Shown: positions 39,795 to 48,355 of the stretch, in pieces
Layout: each line of letters starts with the position of its first letter
Position numbering within the stretch: position 1 is the first letter of the stretch
NCBI GenBank assembly: GCA_020633495.1
Contig: JACKDR010000002.1
Coordinates: 62,001 to 126,000 of the forward strand
Direction of reading: 5' to 3'
Length of the DNA: 64,000 bases
DNA from: Kofleriaceae bacterium
Lineage (GTDB): Bacteria > Myxococcota_A > Polyangia > Haliangiales > Haliangiaceae
Notes under the pieces: model-generated
The model's input: only the letters and a program-made list of their open reading frames with translations
What the model was told of the DNA's origin: nothing
The model's database searches: none
Made by a program: the position numbers and the translations under genes

Positions 39795-42167
39795 TCAGGC
39801 GGGCGTGGTGGCGCGCGCCTTCTTGTTGACCAGGAGGATCAGGGCGGGGGTGACGAGGAGGTCGGAGATCAGGGCCGAGAGGGTGGTGATCGTCGTGAGC
39901 AGGCCGAAGTAGTAGACGGACTTGACGCTGGCGCCGAGGAGGACGGCGAAGCCGGCGATCAGGATCAGCGACGACATGACGACGGGGCGGCCGGTGCCGA
40001 GCATCATGCGGTGCATGGCGGCGTCGGGGTCGTCGGGGGTGCGGCGGTGCTCGTGGCGGAAGCGGAACATGATGTGGCTGGTGTCGTTGACCGAGATGCC
40101 GATGACGATCGCGGCGATCAGGACGGTCGCGAGGTCGAGCGGGATGCCGACGAAGCCCATCAGGCCCAGGGTCATCATCGCGGGCAGGAGGTTGGGCACC
40201 ATCGACAGCAGGCCGAGCTTGAGCGAGCGCAGCATCAGGCTCATGACCAGGGTCACCAGGACGAACGCGGTGATGCCGCTCTGCAGCTGGGCGGTGGTGA
40301 TGTTCTGGGTGATGCGGACGTACAGGGGCAGGTAGCCCGACGGGCGGACGTCGACGTGGGCGGTCTCGGCGTCGGCGCGGCGGTCGAGGTCGTGGAGGAT
40401 GCCGGCGATCGTGTTGGCGCTGGGCAGGCCGGAGCGCGCGGTGATGTGCGTGCGACGCGGCTCGTCGCGGACGTCGAGCAGGGCGTTGAGGTTGTCCTCG
40501 CCGTCCTTGGACTGGGCGTAGACGGTGTCGAGGAGCTGGGCCACGCCCTCGCGCTTGTCGGGGATGCGGTAGTCGGCGGGGTCGCCGCTGTAGACCCGGA
40601 ACACCTGCTTGACGATCTCGGGCAGGCCGGTGACGCGGCCGATGTCGGGATGGTCCTCGAAGGCGCGCTCGACCCGATCGATCGCGGCCAGGGCCTCGGG
40701 CTCGTAGACCGAGGCGCCGTCGCGCGGCTCGACGGTGAACTCGAGCGGGATGTAGGGGCCGAAGTCCTGGGCGATCGCGGCGTCGTCGACGCGGACCGGG
40801 TGGTCCTCGGGCAGGAAGCCGATCGTGTAGGTGTCGACGTTCAGCTTGGTCATGCCCCACGCCGACACCGCGAACAGGACGCCGGCGACCGCGAAGACGG
40901 CGCCGCGGTAGCGGGTCGCGACGTGCAGCATGCCGAGGACGATGCGGCCGATGATGCCGTGGTCGGCGGGCTTGGTCGCGGCCTCGGTGGCGCGCTTGCT
41001 GCGGCCGCCGAAGCGGGCCATCGCCGGGATGCCGATGATCAGCACCGACGCCAGCAGGATGGTGAGGCCGACCGAGACCAGCCAGCCGAGGTCGCGGATC
41101 GCGCCGACCGGGGCGCGGATGAACGACGCGAAGCCGATGACGTCGGTGACCGAGTTGATGATGCAGGGCACGACCGTGAGCGCGACGGTGGTGCGCAGGA
41201 TGTCGGCGGGCTTGAGCCCGGCCTGGGCGCCCTCCTCGAAGGAGTCGACCAGGTGGACGAGATCGAGGATGCCGACCGTCATGATCAGCGTCGGCACGAT
41301 GCCGGTGACCATGTTCATGTCGCGGCCGGCGAGGCCGGCGATGCCCATCGTCGCGAGCACCGCGACGGTGACGATCGCGGCGCCGATCAGCACCCACACG
41401 ACCCGGCGGAACGACACCCACAGCCCGAGCAGCAGGATCAGGTACGACAGCGTCACGAAGATGCCGGTGTCGTGCAGCGACGCCTCGTTGAGGCCCTCGT
41501 AGACGACGCCGATGCCGCCGAGGTGGGCGCCGCCGCCGTCCTTCTTCAGCTCGCGGTTCACCACCACGGTGACGTCGTGGATGACGTCCTTGCGGTGCTT
41601 CTCGTAGTCGGCGGTGTTGCGCGGCTCGACCAGGATCAGCGACACGTGGTCGGTCTTGCCGACCAGCATGCCCTGGAACTGGGGATCGGCGGCGACCCGG
41701 CGCCGCACCGCGGCGGCCGCGGCGGCGTCGACCTCGCCGGTCTCGGGCAACAGCGGGCCGACCACCAGCTCGCCGTCCTCGTCGGTGGCGTGCAAGCTGA
41801 CCGCCAGGCTCTGCACCCGGCGCACGCTGGGCAGCGCCTCGATCGCCTGCGACGCGGCGCGGACGCGGGTCAGGTACGCGGGGTCGTAGATGCCCTCGGG
41901 CGCGGTCGCGGCGATGACGATGGTCTCGTCGTTGCCGAACGTCGCCTTGTAGTCGTCGTAGGCGGTCAGCGCCGGATCGCCCTCGACGAACCAGACCTTG
42001 AGCGAGTTGTCGATGCCGATCTTGGTCGCGAAGTACCCTAGGCCGAGCGCGAAGACCAGGAGCAGCGAGATGTAGAGCGCGGCGCGGCGGTGCAGCGACG
42101 ACACCAGGCGCTGGGCCCAGTCGCGCGGGCGCTCCTCGACGGCGGCGACCTCCTTGTCGAGGCTCAT
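39795..42167 (-). CDS. MMPL/RND-family membrane exporter (probable lipid transporter)
   Basis: 790 residues, two MMPL halves. Each has a TM helix, a large periplasmic domain and a block of five TM helices, about twelve in all: TM1 near residues 32-50, periplasmic loop to about 220, TM block about 225-390, second TM near 430, loop to about 620 and final block to 780. Charged and Gly-rich helix motifs (GIVPTLIMTVGILDLVHLVD; IVIGISVNDTSHIMFRFRHE) resemble the proton-relay helix of this superfamily. ATG 42167 overlaps the stop of the BtaA-like gene (ATGA), so it is the last gene of a coupled four-gene operon. Known members move lipids or hopanoids across the envelope; a lipid cargo here is inferred from the neighbours. 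Confidence 0.9.
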   Translation of the reverse strand: MSLDKEVAAVEERPRDWAQRLVSSLHRRAALYISLLLVFALGLGYFATKIGIDNSLKVWFVEGDPALTAYDDYKATFGNDETIVIAATAPEGIYDPAYLTRVRAASQAIEALPSVRRVQSLAVSLHATDEDGELVVGPLLPETGEVDAAAAAAVRRRVAADPQFQGMLVGKTDHVSLILVEPRNTADYEKHRKDVIHDVTVVVNRELKKDGGGAHLGGIGVVYEGLNEASLHDTGIFVTLSYLILLLGLWVSFRRVVWVLIGAAIVTVAVLATMGIAGLAGRDMNMVTGIVPTLIMTVGILDLVHLVDSFEEGAQAGLKPADILRTTVALTVVPCIINSVTDVIGFASFIRAPVGAIRDLGWLVSVGLTILLASVLIIGIPAMARFGGRSKRATEAATKPADHGIIGRIVLGMLHVATRYRGAVFAVAGVLFAVSAWGMTKLNVDTYTIGFLPEDHPVRVDDAAIAQDFGPYIPLEFTVEPRDGASVYEPEALAAIDRVERAFEDHPDIGRVTGLPEIVKQVFRVYSGDPADYRIPDKREGVAQLLDTVYAQSKDGEDNLNALLDVRDEPRRTHITARSGLPSANTIAGILHDLDRRADAETAHVDVRPSGYLPLYVRITQNITTAQLQSGITAFVLVTLVMSLMLRSLKLGLLSMVPNLLPAMMTLGLMGFVGIPLDLATVLIAAIVIGISVNDTSHIMFRFRHEHRRTPDDPDAAMHRMMLGTGRPVVMSSLILIAGFAVLLGASVKSVYYFGLLTTITTLSALISDLLVTPALILLVNKKARATTPA

Positions 42168-43327
42168 CGCACCGACTCGACGTGGAAGCTGCCGTAGACG
42201 AACGCGAGGTCGCGCGCGTACAGCGCCGCGGCCTCGTCGTCGTGGGTGTCGATCAGCTCGGCGAGCGCGGCCGGGCGGCTGCGCGGCACCAGCAGGTTCC
42301 AGTACACCATCCGGGCGCCGGGCCGCGACGCCCGCACGATCGCGCGCAGCATGGCTTCGTGGTGCTCGGGGCTGACCCACTCGAACAGGTCGGACAGGTA
42401 CAGCGCCGACAGCGCGCCGTCGGGCAGCGTGCCGAGGTGGCCCTCGAGGTCGCCGCGGACGATCTTGATCCGCTCGGTGGCGGCGCGCAGCGGCTCGAAG
42501 TTGGCCTCGCGCAGGTACAGCGGGCCGCGCGCCAGGTCGGGGTAGCGGCCGAGCAGCGCGTACTGGATGAAGTGGTTGTCCAGCGGCGAGGTCTCGACCA
42601 GGGCGTGGCGGGCGCGCTCGAGGAAGACCCGGCCGATGTCCTTGCGGTCGACGTACTGGAAGAACGCCGGGTCGCGGCCCAGGCGCGCCATCACCGCGCG
42701 GCCGAAGAAGACCGTGAACAGGGCGCGCCAGCGGCGGTTGTCCCAGACCCGCCGGTAGTACTGCTCGCGGGCGTCGCGGTCGCCGATCGTCATGATCTCC
42801 TCGATCACGGCGCGGCCGTGGACCAGCGGCAGCACCGCGGTGCGGAAGATCGACAGGTACTTCTGGAAGCGGCCGGCGTGGATGATGCCGCGCGCCAGCT
42901 GCGCCTCCTTGGTGTCGAAGTAGCCGCGGACCTCGTCGCGCAGGTCCTTGCGCAGGCGATCGCGGTAGACCGAGACCCGGTCGAACGAAGGCCGCGCCCC
43001 GAGGAAGGCGACGTAGTCGTACCAGCCGAGGTTGCGCAGCGCGGTCAGCTTGAGCTCGAGCAGCGCGTTCTGCGCGGCCGAGAAGTCGATCGCGGTGATC
43101 GACCGGGGCTGGCGCAGCGCCAGGGCCATGACGTTGTCGCCGGCCGAGGTCAGGCACAGCAGATCGTCGTCGGGGCCGAGGTGCAGGCCGTCGGCCGCGA
43201 TCTCGGGATCCTCCCAGCACTGGCTGTAGACGATGTTGGTGAACACCGGGCGCTCCTGGACGATGGAGCGCGAGCCGGGGGCGGCGGCGGCCGACGGGGG
43301 CGCGGACGACGGAGCGGGCATGGTCAC
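42164..43327 (-). CDS. BtaA-like (DUF3419) 3-amino-3-carboxypropyl transferase
   Basis: 387 residues. GTG 43327 overlaps the upstream stop (GTGA) and has AAGGAG eight bases before it; an ATG two codons in is less well placed. The family signature FTNIVYSQCWEDPEIAADGL is present, followed by a SAM-binding segment CLTSAGDNVMALALRQP and AIDFSAAQNALLELK, and a C-terminal YLSDLFEWVSPEHHEAMLRAI block. Characterised BtaA transfers the aminocarboxypropyl group of SAM to diacylglycerol, giving diacylglyceryl-homoserine. No BtaB-type N-methyltransferase is seen in the window, so the product need not be the betaine lipid. The AMP-ligase, GNAT and MMPL neighbours suggest further acylation and export. Confidence 0.85.
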   Translation of the reverse strand: MTMPAPSSAPPSAAAAPGSRSIVQERPVFTNIVYSQCWEDPEIAADGLHLGPDDDLLCLTSAGDNVMALALRQPRSITAIDFSAAQNALLELKLTALRNLGWYDYVAFLGARPSFDRVSVYRDRLRKDLRDEVRGYFDTKEAQLARGIIHAGRFQKYLSIFRTAVLPLVHGRAVIEEIMTIGDRDAREQYYRRVWDNRRWRALFTVFFGRAVMARLGRDPAFFQYVDRKDIGRVFLERARHALVETSPLDNHFIQYALLGRYPDLARGPLYLREANFEPLRAATERIKIVRGDLEGHLGTLPDGALSALYLSDLFEWVSPEHHEAMLRAIVRASRPGARMVYWNLLVPRSRPAALAELIDTHDDEAAALYARDLAFVYGSFHVESVR

Positions 43328-45042
43328 GGGCGAGACTCCTTGCCGGTGGCGGCCCACTGGCGACGAACGGCGGGGTAGTCGATCTTGGCGCGGTGGCGCG
43401 GATCGACGGGGAGCTTGCGGGTCATGGCGACGCGATCGATCGTGACGCCGCGGCTGGCGAGGTGGCGGATGACCTCGTCAGTACGGCCGCCGTCGGCGCC
43501 GGCGCGCTCGCGCACGCCCCACGTCGTGGGCTCGACGACCAGCAGGGCGCCGCCGGCGTCGGGCACCAGCGCGGCGCGCGCCACCCACGGCAGGGTGCGG
43601 GCCGCGGCCTCGACCGCCGACGGGTGGTAGACGGCGTCGCCGCGGCGGACGACGTCGCCGATGCGGCCGACCAGCCACAGCCGGCCCTCGCGATCGCGGT
43701 AGGCGGCGTCCCCGGTGCGGTGCCAGATCTCGCCGGTGTCGTCGACGATCTTGGTGGCGCGCTCGGCGGCGTGGTCGCGGAAGTAGCGCTTGTTGACGTG
43801 GTCGCCGGCGACCGTGACCTCGCCGACCTCGCCGGGGGCGACGTCGAGCGCGGCCATGCCGCCGGGGCCGATGACGATCGGCGCGCCCGGGCGCGGCTGG
43901 ATCAGGCGGACCGTGACGTGCGGGTCGGGCGCGCCGACGCACAGGCCGGCGCCGGCGCGGGTGGCGGCGGCGGTGCGGGCGCGGACCTCGGCGGCGTCGA
44001 TGCGCGAGATCGGCTCGGCCTCGGTGGAGCCGTAGACCACCAGGAACGTCGCCGACGGATCGAGCAGGCGGCCGGCCTGCTCGCACAGCTCGACCGGCAC
44101 CGGCGCGCCGCCGGAGATGATGCGGCGGACGCCGGCCAGCGGGCCGGGGCGCGGGCCGCGGTCGGCGGCGTCGAAGATCGGCGCCAGGAACGCCGGCGAG
44201 CCCGAGATGACGGTGACGCCGAGGTCGCGGATCGCGCGGGCCAGCGCGGCGCCGTCGATGTCGTCGACGCCGCGGCCCAGCCGCGGGATCACCGCGGTGT
44301 GGCCGCTGACCAGCGTGGACAAGAGGACGATCGCGAACGCCGACATGTGGACGTCGGGGGTGCCGTCGGTGCGGCCGGCGGCGTCGAGCAGGCCGGCCAT
44401 GGCGTCGTGCTGGGCGCCGAGGAAGGCGTGCGACCGGACCGCGCCCTTGGGCGTCCCGGTCGAGCCGCTCGAGAACGTCAGGAGCGCGGGGTCGGTGCCG
44501 GCGAGCTCGGGGAAGATCGGCGCGGTGGTGGCGGCGCCGTCGGCCTCGACCGCGGCCAGCGGTTCGGCGCCGAGCAGCCGGGCGGTGACGCCGCCGCCGA
44601 CCACGATGCTGACGCCGGTGGCGGTGTCGCGCGGGAACATCAGGCGCAGGACGTGCGCCTTGGGCACGCCGATGAACGCCACCGGGTGGGTCACGCGGAT
44701 CGCGCGCGCCATCTCGCGCGGCGTCGCCGCCGGCTCGACGAAGACCGCGACCGCGCCCAGCGACGCGACCGCGAGCAGGACGACGTACAGCTCGGGCGAC
44801 ATCGGCACCAGCACGACGACGCGCGCGCCGCGGACGACGCCGCGCCGGGCCAGGCCGGCGGCGACGTGGCGGACCCGGGTCGCGAGCGCGCCGTAGGTGA
44901 GCCGGCCCCAGCCAGCGTCGCCGACCGGGTGGATCAGCGCGACCCGCTCGGGCGCGACGTCGCCGTGGCCGACGATCTGCTGGATCACCAGCGGCGCCGC
45001 GGCGTCGGGGGCGTGGGGATCAGGGGCGCTCGAAGAGCTCAT
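43324..45042 (-). CDS. AMP-dependent synthetase/ligase (ANL superfamily)
   Basis: 572 residues with the canonical adenylation motifs: P-loop TFSSGSTGTPKGAVRSH, the core YGSTEAEP, the hinge region GDAAYRDREGRLWLVGRIGD and a late lysine in RKLPVDPRHRAKIDYP. It should activate a carboxylic acid as an acyl-adenylate, possibly going on to CoA; the substrate is unknown. No carrier protein is fused or nearby. By eye it is closer to the OleC/fatty-acid ligases than to NRPS domains. ATG 45042 lies 23 bases inside the 3' end of the upstream GNAT gene, and its stop overlaps the BtaA-like start. Confidence 0.88.
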   Translation of the reverse strand: MSSSSAPDPHAPDAAAPLVIQQIVGHGDVAPERVALIHPVGDAGWGRLTYGALATRVRHVAAGLARRGVVRGARVVVLVPMSPELYVVLLAVASLGAVAVFVEPAATPREMARAIRVTHPVAFIGVPKAHVLRLMFPRDTATGVSIVVGGGVTARLLGAEPLAAVEADGAATTAPIFPELAGTDPALLTFSSGSTGTPKGAVRSHAFLGAQHDAMAGLLDAAGRTDGTPDVHMSAFAIVLLSTLVSGHTAVIPRLGRGVDDIDGAALARAIRDLGVTVISGSPAFLAPIFDAADRGPRPGPLAGVRRIISGGAPVPVELCEQAGRLLDPSATFLVVYGSTEAEPISRIDAAEVRARTAAATRAGAGLCVGAPDPHVTVRLIQPRPGAPIVIGPGGMAALDVAPGEVGEVTVAGDHVNKRYFRDHAAERATKIVDDTGEIWHRTGDAAYRDREGRLWLVGRIGDVVRRGDAVYHPSAVEAAARTLPWVARAALVPDAGGALLVVEPTTWGVRERAGADGGRTDEVIRHLASRGVTIDRVAMTRKLPVDPRHRAKIDYPAVRRQWAATGKESRP

Positions 45043-46054
45043 ACGTCTTGAACCGCCGGTCGGGGACCTGCCAGCCCATCTTGGCCGGCTCGCCGTCGAT
45101 GTGGATCAGCGCGGCGATGCCGGCGACCGCGTCGTGGTCGCGGAACGCGCCGATCGCCGCCGCGAACAGCGCGTGGTAGACGCCGCGGTCGCGGGCCTCG
45201 GGCCGGATCGCGATCGACTTGGCGACGCCGACCCGGCCGCGCGGCAGGTCGGTCATGAACGTGTACAGGAACCCGACCGGGCGACCGTCGTCGACCGCGA
45301 GGAACGAGGTGCTCGCCACCGACGCGGCGCGGTCGGCGCCGTACAGGGCGGCGAACTCGTCGGGCTCGATCTGGCTGAACATGTGGGCGTCGCGGAAGCC
45401 GATCATCGACAGCTGGTAGACCGCGGGCAGGTCGCCGACGCTGACCGGCCGTACGGTCACGCCGGCGTCGGCGGCGCGCTCGGCCCGGGCCAGGAAGCGA
45501 TCGTGCAACGGACCGAGCTCCGGCATCCAGTACGATCCGTAGGCGCTCGCCGGGGTGAAGCCGGCGGCCCGCCACAGCCGCGGGTAGTACGCCGGGTGCG
45601 ACGGCTCGCCGGTGAACCAGCCGGGCTCCGGAGCGTCGGTGACCAGGCGGTAGTCGTGCCAGGTCGTGAAGTTGATCGGCCCCCGCACGATGGTTGCGCC
45701 GCGCTCGTGCAACCAGTCGGTGGCAGCGGTGAGGACCGCGGTCGCCGCCGGCTCGTCGTCGCGGCTCTCGAAGAACCCGATCAGGCCGATCGGCTTGCCG
45801 TCCGGCCCGACCAGTCGCGGGTTGACGATGGCCGCGGCGCGCGCGCGGCCGGGCGCGAGAAACAAACGTAAGCTGCACCGCCGTCGTGACGGCTGCGCGT
45901 CGTCGAGCAGCGCCGCGAAGCGTCCGGACGTCGGACGACCTGGCGTCGCGGCGTCCACCTCGGCGTACACCTCGTCGGTCAGCGCGGTGAACGCGCCGAC
46001 GAGATCCGAGCCGCCTTCGACGATGGAAACGCGATCAGCCACGAGCGATCGCAT
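45020..46054 (-). CDS. GNAT-family acyltransferase, two-domain type
   Basis: 344 residues from ATG 46054 (MRSLVADRVSIVEGG); the longer frame to 46231 is unconserved and crosses the divergent promoter region. The N-terminal half resembles the YghO-like GNAT proteins (LIGFFESRDDEPAATAVLTA, WLHERGATIVRGPINFTTW, HPAYYPRLWRAAGF). The C-terminal half holds a canonical acyl-CoA-binding section, VGVAKSIAIRPEARDRGVYHAL. Some members of this class move long acyl chains rather than acetate, which would suit the lipid context (inference). First gene of the four-gene - operon. Confidence 0.82.
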   Translation of the reverse strand: MRSLVADRVSIVEGGSDLVGAFTALTDEVYAEVDAATPGRPTSGRFAALLDDAQPSRRRCSLRLFLAPGRARAAAIVNPRLVGPDGKPIGLIGFFESRDDEPAATAVLTAATDWLHERGATIVRGPINFTTWHDYRLVTDAPEPGWFTGEPSHPAYYPRLWRAAGFTPASAYGSYWMPELGPLHDRFLARAERAADAGVTVRPVSVGDLPAVYQLSMIGFRDAHMFSQIEPDEFAALYGADRAASVASTSFLAVDDGRPVGFLYTFMTDLPRGRVGVAKSIAIRPEARDRGVYHALFAAAIGAFRDHDAVAGIAALIHIDGEPAKMGWQVPDRRFKTYELFERP

Positions 46055-46170
46055 CAGCAAGTCATGCGCCACACGGCGATGACGAGGCGAAGTCAGCGTC
46101 GGTGAGCGCGGCGGCGCGACGTGGTCCTTGAAACCTACACGCTGGATCGGGCTTTGCTGTTGTCGGGGGC

Positions 46171-47337
46171 ATGATGTCCACGCGTGCCATCGAGACGGAC
46201 GCTCAGACGGGGGCGAACGTAACGACTGCAAGCGAGCCTACGGTTGATGCGACCGATGGCTCGTTGCCGGAGTTCGCCCGGATCCCGGGCGGAAACTTTG
46301 GTGGCGACTCCGGCTGCCACCGCCTGGCCAACCCTGTCGCCGCCTTGCGCCAGCTTGGCGCGGTGCGTCGAGCCGTCGTCGTGGTCAATGAACTGGCCCC
46401 AGGCGCGGCCGCCGCGCAGTGGAAGAAGCTGTTCACCGACACCCTCGGCGACCACGTCGAGCTGACCGAGGTCCGCGTCCGCCACTTCGAGGGCGCGTTC
46501 GCCGCGGCGCGCGCCGCCGCCGCCTGGGGCGCCGAGCTGGTCATCGCGATCGGCGGCGACGGCACCGTCAACGCCTGCGTCAACGGCATCGGCGACGCGC
46601 CGACCCGGCTCGCCGTGGTCCCCGCCGGCACCGCCAACGACCTCGCCCACCTGGTCGGCCAGCACGGCATCCCGACCCGGGACGCCATGGCGATGGCGTC
46701 GTGGGAGCGCAAGGACCTCGACGCGATCGACGTCAACGGCGTCCGCTTCTACTCGGCGGGTGGCCTGGGCTGGGTCGCCGACGTCGCCGCCACCGCCAAC
46801 CGCTGGCGCAGCGGCACCTGGCTGCGCCGCTGGCTGCTGGCCCGCCTCGGCCACCTGCTCTACACGATCGCCTGCGTCGCGGTGATCTTCGGCAAGCAGC
46901 GCCTCGGCGCGCGCACCAAGATCCGCTACACCGACGCCGCCGACGGCCACGTCCGCGAGCTCGACCTCGACGCCTACGGCGTGCTCGTCACCTCGAGCAA
47001 GAAGGTCGGCCGCTCGTTCCACACCACGCCGGTGTCGGAGATGGACGACGGCCGCTTCGAGCTGGTGCTGTTCCCGCGGGTCGACCGTCGCCGCCTGCTC
47101 AAGGCGGTGCTGTGGGCCCAGCGCGGCAAGCTGTTCGAGCTGCCCGAGATGAAGTGGCTCCAGGTCACCCAGGCGACGATCGAGACCAGCCGCCGCGTCC
47201 GCTTTTTCGGCGACGGCGAGATCCTCGAGCACGGCCAGCGCTTCGAGGTCGGCGTCGCGCCGACGCCGGTGCGGATCATGGCCCCCGTCGTCGCCGAGCC
47301 GGCGGTCGCGCTGCACCTGGCCCTGCAGCGGGCGTGA
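46171..47337 (+). CDS. Diacylglycerol/sphingosine-kinase-type lipid kinase (DagK/YegS/BmrU family)
   Basis: 388 residues from ATG 46171. An unconserved 65-residue leader precedes the DAGK catalytic domain: AVVVVNELAPGAA, then the ATP-binding signature ELVIAIGGDGTVNACVNGI and VVPAGTANDLAHLVGQ. A C-terminal strand-rich domain includes FFGDGEILEHGQRFEVGVAP. Known members phosphorylate diacylglycerol, phosphatidylglycerol or related lipids. It is divergent from the GNAT gene with 116 bases between, so both arms are probably co-regulated. The TGA is nine bases before the next start. Confidence 0.88.
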   Translation: MMSTRAIETDAQTGANVTTASEPTVDATDGSLPEFARIPGGNFGGDSGCHRLANPVAALRQLGAVRRAVVVVNELAPGAAAAQWKKLFTDTLGDHVELTEVRVRHFEGAFAAARAAAAWGAELVIAIGGDGTVNACVNGIGDAPTRLAVVPAGTANDLAHLVGQHGIPTRDAMAMASWERKDLDAIDVNGVRFYSAGGLGWVADVAATANRWRSGTWLRRWLLARLGHLLYTIACVAVIFGKQRLGARTKIRYTDAADGHVRELDLDAYGVLVTSSKKVGRSFHTTPVSEMDDGRFELVLFPRVDRRRLLKAVLWAQRGKLFELPEMKWLQVTQATIETSRRVRFFGDGEILEHGQRFEVGVAPTPVRIMAPVVAEPAVALHLALQRA

Positions 47338-47345
47338 GGCTGGCC

Positions 47346-48353
47346 ATGACCGACGCCTCCGTCCGCGCGGCCGACGCCGCCGCGCCCGCGACCGCCACGC
47401 CCACCGGCGTCGCCGCGTTCCGTGCCTACCTCGCCGAGCGCTTCCCGGTGCCGGTGACGCTGATGCTGGCGGTCGCCACCGCGACCGCCGCGTACGCGGT
47501 CGCCCAGGCGCCGGGCTTCGCCACCGGCCACTGGCCGCTGTTGATCGACGACACCGCGCTCGGCGGCGTCGGGCTGGTCTTCCTGCTGCTGTTCCACCTG
47601 CGGGTCTTCGACGAGCACAAGGACTTCGCCGAGGACGCGCGGACCCGCCCCGACCGGCCGGTGCAGCGCGGCCTGGTCACGCTGGCCCAGCTCAAGGTCT
47701 ACGGCGCGATCGCGCTGGCGCTGGAGATCGCGATCGCGCTGGCGCCCGGGCTCGCCGCCGGTTGGTGGTGGGCGCTGGTCATCGGCTACTCGGTGCTGAT
47801 GCTGTTCGAGTTCTTCGCGCCGCGCTGGCTCGAGCGCCACTTCGGCACCTACGCGATCAGCCACAGCGCGATCATGTCGGTCGTGGTGCTGGCCCTGGTC
47901 ATGCGGTTCGCCGCGCGCAGCGGCGTGGTCCCGACCCCCGAGCTGATCGTCCTGGCGGTCCAGGCGCTGGCGTCGACGTTCTCGATCGACGTGCTGCGCA
48001 AGACCTGGGCGCAGAGCAGCGAGCTCGACGGCGTCATGACCTGGAGCAAGCAGCTCGGCCGGCCGCGCGCCGGCGTGCTCGGCGGCGCGCTGCTGGCGCT
48101 GGCCGGCGCGTGCGCGGCGTGGCTGGGCGTGCGGGTCGGCGGCGGCATCCTGTGGATCGGCGTCGTCGCCGGGCTGACCGGCGCGTGCATCGTGCAGATC
48201 CGCGCGTTCGTGCGGGCGCCGACCGCGAAGGGCGAGAAGGGCCTGCAGGCGGTGGCCGGCGTCCACTACCTGGTGGTGTGGACCGGGATCGCGGTGGTGG
48301 CGGCGATCGCCCACGGCGTCCGCTTCGACGTGCTCGGGTTGACCGGAGGCTAG
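47346..48353 (+). CDS. UbiA-like prenyltransferase-family membrane protein
   Basis: 335 residues, eight to nine predicted TM helices. ATG 47346 is preceded by gagg at the right distance; GTG 47334, overlapping the preceding stop, is the alternative. The characteristic UbiA acidic motif is present as RVFDEHKDFAEDARTRPDRPVQRG. The second motif is weak (ASTFSIDVLRKTWAQSSELDGVMTWSKQLG), so activity cannot be assured. UbiA enzymes transfer prenyl or other isoprenoid groups to aromatic, sugar or glycerol acceptors. In this locus a lipid acceptor is likely (inference). Confidence 0.82.
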   Translation: MTDASVRAADAAAPATATPTGVAAFRAYLAERFPVPVTLMLAVATATAAYAVAQAPGFATGHWPLLIDDTALGGVGLVFLLLFHLRVFDEHKDFAEDARTRPDRPVQRGLVTLAQLKVYGAIALALEIAIALAPGLAAGWWWALVIGYSVLMLFEFFAPRWLERHFGTYAISHSAIMSVVVLALVMRFAARSGVVPTPELIVLAVQALASTFSIDVLRKTWAQSSELDGVMTWSKQLGRPRAGVLGGALLALAGACAAWLGVRVGGGILWIGVVAGLTGACIVQIRAFVRAPTAKGEKGLQAVAGVHYLVVWTGIAVVAAIAHGVRFDVLGLTGG

Positions 48354-48355
48354 TG

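Noticed and set aside
43328..43357. Longer N-terminus of the BtaA-like protein (to 43357)
   Set aside because: GTG 43327 overlaps the upstream stop and has a good ribosome-binding site, whereas the longer form lies within the ligase gene.
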